From NCBI RefSeq assembly GCF_008704555.1, contig NZ_CP023702.1:3038001-3102000 (forward strand): 64,000 nucleotides of DNA, in the 5' to 3' direction. A program made the translations under genes and the position numbers. This DNA comes from Streptomyces nitrosporeus (GTDB lineage: Bacteria; Actinomycetota; Actinomycetes; Streptomycetales; Streptomycetaceae). The notes beneath the pieces were generated by a model. That model saw only the letters and a list, made by a program, of their open reading frames with translations, searched no databases and had not been told where the DNA came from. Each line of letters begins with the position of its first letter. Position 1 is the stretch's first letter. Shown piece after piece: positions 40,873 through 47,240 of the stretch.

Positions 40873-41307
40873 CGGTGCCCGTCGTCCGGCGGATCTCGCG
40901 GGCTCCCCGGGGAGGAACTGTCCGGCGATCCTGATGAACATCTCGCGCTGGTCGGCCGAGACGCCGAGTCCGTCGGCGGCCTCCTCCAGCGTGAGCCGGC
41001 GCCCGTCGGCCGCCGTGTGACCGGCGGACGGGGCGGACGGGAGGGGCAGATCCTCCTCGGAGAGCCGGCCGGACCGGATGAGCATGTCGCGCACCGGGAC
41101 CTGGAGCACCTGGGCCAGCCTGCGCATGGTCTCCAGGTCCGGCATGCTCTGGCGCTGGAGAAGCCGGGTGATGGCGGCCCTGTGCACTCCCGCTTCATCC
41201 GCGAGGCGCGATTTCCCGCCACCGCGCGGGCTGTCGATGTCGAACCCGCGCCGACGGACCAGTTCTTCGATCCAGGCAGCGAAGCGGTCGAGTTCACCCG
41301 TGGTCAT
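40858..41307 (-). CDS. XRE-family regulator of the tail cluster
   Basis: 149 aa. Helix-turn-helix at about 25-75 (LADEAGVHRAAITRLLQRQS then MPDLETMRRLAQVLQVPVRD), followed by a helical C-terminal part (LTLEEAADGLGVSADQREMF). Divergent from the zinc-finger gene at 41504. A perfect palindrome (TTGCGCGCAA, 41349-41358) lies 42 nt before its start, and related 14-bp sites lie further on and upstream of the tail operon. Likely autoregulated repressor or activator of the cluster. Confidence 0.82.
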   Translation of the reverse strand: MTTGELDRFAAWIEELVRRRGFDIDSPRGGGKSRLADEAGVHRAAITRLLQRQSMPDLETMRRLAQVLQVPVRDMLIRSGRLSEEDLPLPSAPSAGHTAADGRRLTLEEAADGLGVSADQREMFIRIAGQFLPGEPARSAGRRAPLASD

Positions 41308-41348
41308 GAGCGTCGCCTCCCTCCGAAGCGAATCTCAGCCTATCGCGC

Positions 41349-41358
41349 TTGCGCGCAA
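41349..41358. promoter_or_regulatory. Palindrome upstream of the XRE regulator
   Basis: TTGCGCGCAA, a perfect 10-bp palindrome made of the TTGCG half-site found in the four 14-bp sites of this locus. Suited to autoregulation of the XRE gene. Confidence 0.5.
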
Positions 41359-41437
41359 GGAATTACCCACACAGCTCGTCTCCATTGTGAGGATTTCGGG
41401 GAGTTCAAAGCGGCTCCCTCCCCCGCAACCTGCTTGC

Positions 41438-41451
41438 GTGCGAGCCCGCAA
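41438..41451 (-). promoter_or_regulatory. Operator-like site 1 (TTGCGGGCTCGCAC)
   Basis: Minus-strand match to TTGCG[C/G]NNNCGCAC in the divergent region, 53 nt before the start of the zinc-finger gene. Starts 23 nt before site 2. Confidence 0.6.
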
Positions 41452-41460
41452 CATGCCAGT

Positions 41461-41474
41461 GTGCGAACGCGCAA
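41461..41474 (-). promoter_or_regulatory. Operator-like site 2 (TTGCGCGTTCGCAC)
   Basis: Second minus-strand match in the divergent region, 30 nt before the ATG at 41504, overlapping the expected promoter or leader of that gene. Confidence 0.6.
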
Positions 41475-41503
41475 CCAAGCACCCGCGGAGAAAAGGACCG
41501 CCC

Positions 41504-42244
41504 ATGACCGCACCGACCGACGACAGGGCCGCCGTCCGCGACGCCGCCCTCTGGATCGAGCTGCTGCTCCGGCAGTTCCCGGAGCTGCTGCATGAGCTGG
41601 CGCCCGCCCGGCGCTCCCCTTCCGCGCCGCCACCGGACGGCGCGCGTCCGCACGCCGCGCGGGGCCGCACCCGGGCCGAGCGCGAGGAGGCGCTGCGGGT
41701 CGAGCAGGCGCACGGCCTCACGCCGTCCGGGCCCACCACCGCGCCCCTGCGGCTGCACGTCTCCGACACCATCCGCGACATCACCGACGGAGTGGTGGAG
41801 CTCGACGAGGCGGTGCACGACCGGCTCCGGCTCCCCCGCCCGCGCCGGGCCCAGGTTCCCGAACGGCTGCTGCGCGTCGCCGCCCTGCTCGGCCGGGCGT
41901 CCGAGGACGCGGTGCTCGCGGCACACATCCGGGACGAGACCCGCAGGATGGCGCGGCGCTGCACGCGCGCCCTCGGCGCGGCGGAACCGGTGGTGCGGGT
42001 GAGCGGCCGCTGCCCGTGGTGCGACTCGGTCTCGCTGCGGGCCTTCCCCGCCAGGCACGCGGTGCTCTGCGTCAACCCGGCCTGCCGGTGCGCCGACCGG
42101 GACTGCGACTGCCGCACGGACCCGGCACACCGGCACGCCTGGACGCAGAGCGCCTGGGTGCGGCTCGCGGAGGAGTCCGGCGCGGACCTGGGCGAGCTGG
42201 CCGGCGCGACGGCGGACACCGCGGAACGGGAGGTGCACCGATGA
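41504..42244 (+). CDS. Zinc-finger protein of the tail-cluster regulatory block
   Basis: 246 aa, ATG behind AAAGGA. N-terminal helical region (LWIELLLRQFPELLHELAPA), a middle helical domain, then a Cys-rich segment: CPWC (about 166-169), CVNPACRCADRDCDC. The pattern resembles zinc-ribbon proteins that accompany actinobacterial phage and tail loci. Its stop overlaps the next start (ATGA). It likely acts with the small HTH in control of the cluster; this is inference from position. Confidence 0.65.
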   Translation: MTAPTDDRAAVRDAALWIELLLRQFPELLHELAPARRSPSAPPPDGARPHAARGRTRAEREEALRVEQAHGLTPSGPTTAPLRLHVSDTIRDITDGVVELDEAVHDRLRLPRPRRAQVPERLLRVAALLGRASEDAVLAAHIRDETRRMARRCTRALGAAEPVVRVSGRCPWCDSVSLRAFPARHAVLCVNPACRCADRDCDCRTDPAHRHAWTQSAWVRLAEESGADLGELAGATADTAEREVHR

Positions 42245-42420
42245 CCACGGCGACGATGCTGACGGGTGAACAGGCCGCGCACGAGGCGGGGGTGGCCCCG
42301 GCGACGATCCGCAAGTGGGTCCAGCGGGGCCGCCTGGCGCCGGCGGGGAAGCAGGGGCGGGCCCAGCTCTTCCGGCTGGAGGACGTCTTCGCGGCGGAAC
42401 GCGCGGCCCGCGGGAAGTAG
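42241..42420 (+). CDS. Small excisionase/MerR-like helix-turn-helix protein
   Basis: 59 aa: LTGEQAAHEAGVAPATIRKW, VQRGRLAPAGKQGRAQLFRL, ending VFAAERAARGK. This is the HTH_17/excisionase fold (helix-turn-helix plus wing). Overlaps the preceding gene by four bases. No integrase is present, so a role as transcription factor for the tail operon is more likely than excision. Confidence 0.8.
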   Translation: MTTATMLTGEQAAHEAGVAPATIRKWVQRGRLAPAGKQGRAQLFRLEDVFAAERAARGK

Positions 42421-42454
42421 GGGTCGCGCACAGGACCCGCGCGGGGCGCGGGAG

Positions 42455-42501
42455 CACGGAAGGAGAGGGGCGGCCCACCGGGCCGCCCCTCTCCTTCCGT
42501 G
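42455..42501. terminator. 22-bp bidirectional terminator
   Basis: Perfect arms 42455-42476 and 42480-42501 around an ACC loop, between the convergent HTH gene (+) and the gene at 42507 (-). This is the longest stem in the window. It separates the regulatory transcript from the tail operon. Confidence 0.85.
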
Positions 42502-42506
42502 TCCGC

Positions 42507-42770
42507 CTACTCCTCGGAGGAGGAGGGCATCCGCAGGACCTCGGCGCCCGACTCCGGTGCGCCCGCCGCCAGTTCCATCGCCTCGCTCCAGCCGCTGCGG
42601 AACCCCCGCACCTCGGCCTCCACGGCGATCCTCGCTCCGACCTTGCCGACGACGGCGGTGAGCGTACGGGCGACCTCGGCGGTGTACGTACCCGACTCCC
42701 CTGACTCCGCGGCCACTTCGACCACGGCGGCCATGACATCGGCCAGCCGTTCCTGGGCACTGATCACCAT
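42507..42770 (-). CDS. Hypothetical protein of the tail-cluster regulatory block
   Basis: 87 aa from MVISAQERLADVMAAVVEVA, with GGGAG 5-6 nt upstream; a GTG five codons earlier is an alternative. Helical and acidic, with VARTLTAVVGKVGARIAVEA. No recognised domain. Its start lies about 80 nt downstream of the LexA-like box at 42851, so it could be the SOS-responsive gene of the locus. Confidence 0.6.
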   Translation of the reverse strand: MVISAQERLADVMAAVVEVAAESGESGTYTAEVARTLTAVVGKVGARIAVEAEVRGFRSGWSEAMELAAGAPESGAEVLRMPSSSEE

Positions 42771-42850
42771 CGCGCTCCCGTCCACCCACTCACCGATCCT
42801 TCGTGCTCACGCCTGCGTCACGGCGCTTCCTGCCTCAGAACCGCCACCTC

Positions 42851-42866
42851 TCGAATACGCGTTCGA
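42851..42866. promoter_or_regulatory. LexA (SOS) box-like palindrome
   Basis: TCGAATACGCGTTCGA matches the actinobacterial SOS box TCGAAC-N4-GTTCGA at 11 of 12 fixed positions. It lies between the divergent 87-aa gene and the tail operon. DNA-damage induction is a standard trigger for tailocins and prophages. Confidence 0.65.
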
Positions 42867-42953
42867 TAGCCGCAGAGTAACAAAACCGGACCCCTTCGCG
42901 CGGAGGACGCGGGGCCGCGCCTTCCGCTCCCCCGGCCCCACCCCTCCTTCAGA

Positions 42954-42967
42954 TTGCGCTCTCGCAC
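42954..42967 (+). promoter_or_regulatory. Operator-like site 3 (TTGCGCTCTCGCAC)
   Basis: First plus-strand match to TTGCG[C/G]NNNCGCAC upstream of the tail operon, 21 nt before site 4. Confidence 0.65.
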
Positions 42968-42974
42968 TAGTTAG

Positions 42975-42988
42975 TTGCGCACACGCAC
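42975..42988 (+). promoter_or_regulatory. Operator-like site 4 (TTGCGCACACGCAC)
   Basis: Second plus-strand match. Its TTGCGC could double as a -35 element, with CACGAT at 42998 as a weak -10 (17-nt spacer), in which case a bound regulator would cover the promoter. Confidence 0.6.
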
Positions 42989-43012
42989 GCACTGTGTCAC
43001 GATAAGTGCAGC

Positions 43013-43053
43013 GGCGGAGCTGCGCCCACCTCCCTCCAGGGCGCGGCTCCGCC
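43013..43053 (+). other. Leader hairpin of the tail operon
   Basis: GGCGGAGC-T-GCGCCC (43013-43027) pairs with GGGCGC-G-GCTCCGCC (43039-43053), 14 bp with one T-G mismatch. It stands in the presumed 5' leader, 94 nt before the first tail gene, and may attenuate the operon. Confidence 0.5.
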
Positions 43054-43146
43054 GTTCCCGTACCCGTACGTCCACCGGTGCCCGAGGCCCGGCCGGCGGA
43101 TCAGGGGCGGACGGACCCTGACCACGAACAGGAGTGATGCCCCGTC

Positions 43147-43557
43147 ATGAGTTCACCTCCCAGCACCTTCCCCGACGTGGAGGCCATCGTCGTGGAGCTC
43201 CTCTCCGACCGCCCGGACCTCGCGGACGCGGTCGTGGACGAGACTCCCCCACCGGGCTTCGACGGCACCCAGCCGGCGGTGATCGTCAGCCGGCGCGGCG
43301 GCGCCTGGATCGACGATCTCCACCTCGACCAGCCGCTCATCGAGCTGGAGGCCTACGGCCCGGACAAGGCGACGGCGCACCGCCTCGCGAACTCCGCCCG
43401 CGCCGAGCTGCTCTCGGCGACCGGCCGGACGTACGGCACGGACATCGTCATCACCGATGTCGTCGAGGCCGACGGCCCGCGCTGGCTGCCCGAGTACCTG
43501 TACCCGGCGGCCAACCGCTACCTCACCGTGCTGCGGGTCTCCCTGCGCATCGGCTGA
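43147..43557 (+). CDS. Tail terminator/completion protein
   Basis: 136 aa, a minor-tail/terminator-like alpha-beta fold: PDVEAIVVELLSDRPDLADA at the N-terminus, PAVIVSRRGG, then LELEAYG-type strand and AHRLANSARAELLSA helix. The size and position (immediately before the tube gene) match siphovirus tail terminator proteins that cap the tube at the head end. No head-joining, capsid or terminase genes precede it. Confidence 0.75.
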   Translation: MSSPPSTFPDVEAIVVELLSDRPDLADAVVDETPPPGFDGTQPAVIVSRRGGAWIDDLHLDQPLIELEAYGPDKATAHRLANSARAELLSATGRTYGTDIVITDVVEADGPRWLPEYLYPAANRYLTVLRVSLRIG

Positions 43558-43619
43558 CCCGGCTGCCGCCCGGGCGTCCCTCGGCGTCCCACCCGGCGCG
43601 ATTCCGCGCCCCACAGACG

Positions 43620-43642
43620 AGGCCCCGCCGCCGGCGGGGCCT
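43620..43642 (+). terminator. Stem-loop after the tail terminator gene
   Basis: AGGCCCCGCC (43620-43629) and GGCGGGGCCT (43633-43642), GCC loop. Inside the operon before the tube gene; probably sets transcript levels by partial termination or RNA stability. Confidence 0.6.
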
Positions 43643-43698
43643 TCGCCGTACCCACGGCAGGCACCACCACCCAGGAAATCCATCCCAAGGAGTCATCC

Positions 43699-44301
43699 AT
43701 GGCAGGCAACAACTCGTCCGAGATCCGCGTCGCCGGTACCGGCCGCATCCTCGTCGCGAACCTCAACGCCCCTCTCCCGGAGGCGTTCTCCGACGACCCG
43801 GCGGCCGACTGGGGTTCGGAGTGGACCGACCTCGGCTACACCTCCACGGACGGGGTGACCTTCTCCAAGAAGGACAAGCTGGACCCGGTCGAGACGTGGC
43901 AGTCGATCAGCCCGGCCCGGTTCGTCTACGCGGACCGCGACCTGACGCTGAAGTTCTCGATGCTGCAGTTCAACGAGGACACGCTGCCCTTCTTCCTGGG
44001 CGGCTCCGGGGGCGACTTCCGCAGGGGCGCGGAAGGCTCGAACACCGTCCAGTTCGACGTGCCGGACGGCCCGACCTTCGACGAGCGCGCCCTCGGCCTG
44101 GAGTTCACCGACGGCACGGCGGTCACCTACCGCTTCGTCATCCCGCGCGGCCAGGTGACGGCCACCGACGACATCAAGCTGGCCCGCAAGGCCGCCGCGA
44201 TGCTCGGTGTCACCTTCACCGCCCTCTCCCCGGGTGAGGGCCAGGCACTCGCCACCTTCGTCATGAAGGACGCCGCCTACGCGGTGCCGGCCGGCGCCTG
44301 A
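43699..44301 (+). CDS. Major tail tube protein
   Basis: 200 aa, AAGGAG ribosome-binding site. N-terminus SSEIRVAGTGRILVANLNA and the region WTDLGYTSTDGVTFSKKDKL are characteristic of actinobacteriophage siphoviral tube subunits; the rest is beta-rich (LTLKFSMLQFNEDTLPFFLG). It should polymerise into the flexible tube. Likely the most abundant product, consistent with a strong ribosome-binding site and its own flanking hairpins. Confidence 0.85.
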   Translation: MAGNNSSEIRVAGTGRILVANLNAPLPEAFSDDPAADWGSEWTDLGYTSTDGVTFSKKDKLDPVETWQSISPARFVYADRDLTLKFSMLQFNEDTLPFFLGGSGGDFRRGAEGSNTVQFDVPDGPTFDERALGLEFTDGTAVTYRFVIPRGQVTATDDIKLARKAAAMLGVTFTALSPGEGQALATFVMKDAAYAVPAGA

Positions 44302-44307
44302 TCCCCC

Positions 44308-44343
44308 GCCGGGCGGGGCCGGTCCACCCCGGTCCCGCCCGGC
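44308..44343 (+). terminator. Stem-loop after the tail tube gene
   Basis: Arms 44308-44322 and 44329-44343 pair with one G-T mismatch. Hairpins after tube genes commonly reduce downstream transcription. Confidence 0.55.
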
Positions 44344-44380
44344 ACCCCGCCCCACCACCACACAAGGAGACTTCCCACCC

Positions 44381-44671
44381 ATGGCCTCATTCGACGTCAA
44401 CGCCGCACGCGCCCAGCGCATGGAGGCACTCGGCCGCTCCTGGTCCTTCGACCTGGACGACGACACCTTCGAACTGCCCACCGAACTCGGCCGCAACACC
44501 GCCAAGGCCCTGCGCGGCCTCGACGACAACGACGTCGACGGGCTGTTGAAACTCCTGCTGGGCGAGGAGCAGTTCGCGCGCTTCGAGCAGCACGACATCA
44601 CCATGCAGGACATCGCCGCGATCCTGGAGGCGTACGGCAAGGAGACCGGGCTCGGCCTGGGGGAAGGCTGA
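44381..44671 (+). CDS. Tail assembly chaperone, G product
   Basis: 96 aa, MASFDVNAARAQRMEALGRS start; acidic and helical (LRGLDDNDVDGLLKLLLGEE), as in lambda gpG-type chaperones. Six nucleotides from its end is GGGGGAA (44659-44665), where a -1 shift would join the downstream T frame. It should coat the tape measure during assembly. Confidence 0.82.
   Translation: MASFDVNAARAQRMEALGRSWSFDLDDDTFELPTELGRNTAKALRGLDDNDVDGLLKLLLGEEQFARFEQHDITMQDIAAILEAYGKETGLGLGEG
44659..44665 (+). other. -1 frameshift site in the tail chaperone genes
   Basis: GGGGGAA lies just before the G stop (TGA at 44669). Slipping back one base continues as ...GERLSLDAFAEEHAEAL... into the frame open to 45075. The G and T frames differ by exactly -1. 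This matches the conserved programmed frameshift in long-tailed phages. Confidence 0.75.
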
Positions 44672-45075
44672 GCCTCGACGCGTTCGCCGAAGAACACGCC
44701 GAGGCGCTCGAAGCCGACCTGCTGAGGCACTACGGCGTGGACCTGCTCGACTGGTACCGCGGCCGGCTGACCTCACGCCGGCTCGCGGTGCTGGTCAAGC
44801 ACATGCCACGCGACAGCGCCATAGCCCAGGAACTCCACGGTGACGGCGCCGAATGGAAGGTGGGCGACTACCTCCTGGCCGCGGCCGTGGACCACCTCGC
44901 CGCCGCCAACTGGATGTTCGCCTCCGTCAACACGGACGAGGACTCCGATCCGCCGGAGCCGCCGGTCCCGGTGCCGAGGCCGGGTGACGGCGACGGGCCC
45001 GCGGAACCGTCCGTGGAGGATTCCCCGCCGCCCGGAGGGCCCTCACGCGCGGAACTCATGCATTTCTTTTCCTGA
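44660..45075 (+). CDS. Tail assembly chaperone T extension (reached by frameshift)
   Basis: About 137 codons in the -1 frame after the slip: SLDAFAEEHAEALEADLLRH, then YGVDLLDWYRGRLTSRRLAV, LVKHMPRDSAIAQ and an acidic Pro-rich tail ending SRAELMHFFS. Typical of GT proteins in actinobacteriophages, where LLDWYRGRLT-like segments are recurrent. No independent start with a good ribosome-binding site exists before the conserved part, supporting expression as a G-T fusion. Confidence 0.78.
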
Positions 45076-45105
45076 AGGCCGCGCGGACCATCAGCGGGCC
45101 CCGCT

Positions 45106-45507
45106 TCACCAGGTGAGAAAAATTCCCACGACGGCCCCCGCCCACAGCGTCCCCATGACAACCGTCAGCGCAGTGTCGTAGCCCACCCTGTTGCCGACTT
45201 CGAATGACAGCATCGAGCGCTCCGGATTCTTCCGGTCATAGGTGACTTCTACGAGGTCACCTATCTCCACAGGCGCGACGGAATACCGCGAAGAGCGAAC
45301 CGACAGGTCCTCCCTGCCCCCCGCGGAATATGTGCAGATCGCACCCACATAACCGCCACTGGGCCAGTAGTGGTTCACGCATTCACCCTCCACCCGCGCC
45401 CCGGTGGATTCGAGCCGCCGCGCCTTGCGCAGGGCGTAGAGGTTGGTGACCAGCACCAGGGACGTGGCACAGACCATGACAACGAGAAATATTCTCACCG
45501 CGAGCAC
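45106..45507 (-). CDS. DUF3592-type membrane protein (inserted cassette)
   Basis: 133 aa from a GTG with GGGAGG upstream. One N-terminal membrane helix (VRIFLVVMVCATSLVLVTNL), a DUF3592-like extracytoplasmic region (GARVEGECVNHYW, VEIGDLVEVTYDRKNPERSM) and a C-terminal helix (LTVVMGTLWAGAVVGIFLTW). Oriented against the tail operon and lower in GC than its neighbours, so a later insertion (moron). Possibly immunity or accessory; function unknown. Confidence 0.68.
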   Translation of the reverse strand: MLAVRIFLVVMVCATSLVLVTNLYALRKARRLESTGARVEGECVNHYWPSGGYVGAICTYSAGGREDLSVRSSRYSVAPVEIGDLVEVTYDRKNPERSMLSFEVGNRVGYDTALTVVMGTLWAGAVVGIFLTW

Positions 45508-45587
45508 GGAGGACCTCCCGGAACAAGGACGCAAAAGGTTTCGCCGAAGACGCCGGCGGCCGCACCGGAGTGAATCCGGGTGGCCGG

Positions 45588-45695
45588 GCCTCGACGCGTT
45601 CGCCGGAGAACCCGCAGAGGCGGCCCGAAGTCGGCCTGTTGCGGTGTCACGGTCTGGACCTGATCAGCCGACACCGCGGCCGGCCGATCAGGACG
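45588..45695 (+). pseudogene. Degenerate second copy of the chaperone T segment
   Basis: TCGACGCGTTCGCCGGAGAA and the following about 85 nt align with 44674-44770 in the T frame (TCGACGCGTTCGCCGAAGAA...GACCTG...CACCGCGGCCGGC versus TACCGCGGCCGGC). Substitutions and small indels interrupt the frame. It is a decayed partial duplicate lying on the far side of the DUF3592 gene, marking how the cassette entered. Confidence 0.7.
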
Positions 45696-45738
45696 ACGAC
45701 GTCGGCCCCCGGCCAGGAGGGCCGTCCTCCCGGCTCGC

Positions 45739-46440
45739 TCACGCGAGGGCGACGACGAAAAGGCATCCGGTCAGCACTCCGCCGGCCAGCGCCACACACG
45801 ACTCGGTGACGAACAGAACCCAGTGGAACTTCTCGGCACGCGTTTCGGGTACCAGGGTCCCACCTCGCATCCGGCTGAGAGCGAGGCCCCTTTCCCGCAA
45901 GAGTCGCTTCCGCTTCTTTTTCGATTGAGGCAGTTCTTCGAGTACCCAGAATTTACCTTTCGCCCACGCCGCTGTACCACCCTCGAAGAAACCCTTGAAG
46001 AAACCCTTGGCCAGGATGGCGAACACCCAGAACGGGATAACAGCGATCAGCCCGGCCAACACGGACCACGCGACACTGTCTGCAGAAAACACGTCCCATG
46101 CGAAAACCCACACAAGACCTGCGGACCCGTACAGCAGGGAAACCCCGCTGAACACTCCTACCGGCCCCGACCACCCGGCGCTTCTGTCCAGGAGACCGAA
46201 AACCAGGATGCCGGCCATGAAGACGGGGGCGCCGAGGCCGAGCAGCGCCGTTTCCCCCTCGCAGAGGCCGGTGGACCGATAGCCGCAGTTCACGAGGTCA
46301 TCCGCCCGGTTGAAAAATTCGATGAGGAGCGTGACCCCGCAGAACTGGAGAAAAACCGCACCGACCACCAATACATGACGGAGCGGCAAAATACCGCCCG
46401 AAGCATTCCCTGTCACACCCATTTCGACTGAATCGCTCAC
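45739..46440 (-). CDS. Multi-pass membrane protein (inserted cassette)
   Basis: About 233 aa from a GTG at 46440; the ATG at 46422 is an alternative and neither has a strong ribosome-binding site. Hydrophobic segments: VLVVGAVFLQFCGVTLLIEF, LLGLGAPVFMAGILVFGLL, GPVGVFSGVSLLYGSAGLVW, WSVLAGLIAVIPFWVFAIL, and VLFVTESCVALAGGVLTGCL at the end, with a basic cytoplasmic loop (KKKRKRLLRERG). No known family. Divergent from the coiled-coil gene at 46476. Confidence 0.6.
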   Translation of the reverse strand: MSDSVEMGVTGNASGGILPLRHVLVVGAVFLQFCGVTLLIEFFNRADDLVNCGYRSTGLCEGETALLGLGAPVFMAGILVFGLLDRSAGWSGPVGVFSGVSLLYGSAGLVWVFAWDVFSADSVAWSVLAGLIAVIPFWVFAILAKGFFKGFFEGGTAAWAKGKFWVLEELPQSKKKRKRLLRERGLALSRMRGGTLVPETRAEKFHWVLFVTESCVALAGGVLTGCLFVVALA

Positions 46441-46475
46441 TCGGCTGACGGTACCAGAGGAGGGCAAGGAACGCG

Positions 46476-47198
46476 ATGAGCAGTCCCGAAGAACAGATAA
46501 AACAGATAAAAGAAGATCTGGCGGCGCAGGATTCGCGCCTCACCACCCAGATCCAACGAAAACTAGACAAAGATAAATTCTCCTTCCTCGCCGAGAAGGA
46601 CGAGAAGAAGAGGGAGGCAGAAAAAGGGGAGAAAGCGACCTTCGAGGCTTCCCTGAAGGCGATGATCGCCAAAGAGGTCGAAGAGGCCGGAAAATCCACC
46701 TGGACTCCCGACACGCGTCTGTACAAGACCCCGGAGTTCATGGGCATCGTAACCGCTCTGACGGCGGCCGCACTGGGGGCCACCTTTGCGTCCATCGGAC
46801 TGACCTTCGTCAAGTACGACTTCGCATTTTTCGATCTGACCGAGAAGATCAACCGCAACTTCGCGCGTATAGCCAACCTCGCCACGGGGCGCAAGCAGTG
46901 GCAGAACCAGTTCCGCACCAACCAGCACAATGCGGAGCTGGAACTGAACCGGAAGTTCCACGACCTCGACCACCGGCTCTCCCGCCGGATCAAGGAAGTC
47001 GCGAAGAAACTCAACAAGAGGATCGACGGGCTGGACAAACGAGTGGCCGAGAACACCCGGGCGCGCCGGAACACCCGCGACCAAGTGAGGTCACGCGTCC
47101 CGGCTTCGCCCGGAACCATACCGTCCAGTCGCACCGCCGCGGCCGAACTCAACGAATTGCACACGCGGATCGACCAACTGGTCGCGGCCATCGGATGA
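46476..47198 (+). CDS. Coiled-coil protein with one membrane segment (inserted cassette)
   Basis: 240 aa, AAGGA ribosome-binding site. N-terminal charged coiled coil (about 1-65: EEQIKQIKEDLAAQDSRLTT, KDEKKREAEKGEKATFEASL), a hydrophobic segment at about 88-112 (FMGIVTALTAAALGATFASI) and a second long coiled coil (KFHDLDHRLSRRIKEVAKKL). Lys/Glu-rich with AAA and GAA codons unusual for the surroundings. Might interact with tape measure or membrane; unknown. Confidence 0.65.
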   Translation: MSSPEEQIKQIKEDLAAQDSRLTTQIQRKLDKDKFSFLAEKDEKKREAEKGEKATFEASLKAMIAKEVEEAGKSTWTPDTRLYKTPEFMGIVTALTAAALGATFASIGLTFVKYDFAFFDLTEKINRNFARIANLATGRKQWQNQFRTNQHNAELELNRKFHDLDHRLSRRIKEVAKKLNKRIDGLDKRVAENTRARRNTRDQVRSRVPASPGTIPSSRTAAAELNELHTRIDQLVAAIG

Positions 47199-47240
47199 GC
47201 CGGGCACATCACACTCCCCTGCCGAGAAAGAGGTGGATAC

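Larger units (their letters stand above)
42771..43146. other. Regulatory region of the tail operon
   Basis: A 376-nt divergent gap holding the LexA-like box, two TTGCG[C/G]NNNCGCAC sites and a leader hairpin, listed separately. The A/T-richer stretch 42960-43010 is the likeliest promoter area for the rightward tail operon. Confidence 0.6.

Noticed and set aside
42241..42420. Excisionase of an integrated element
   Set aside because: The HTH_17 fold fits, but no integrase or att sites are in the window; a transcription role is more likely.
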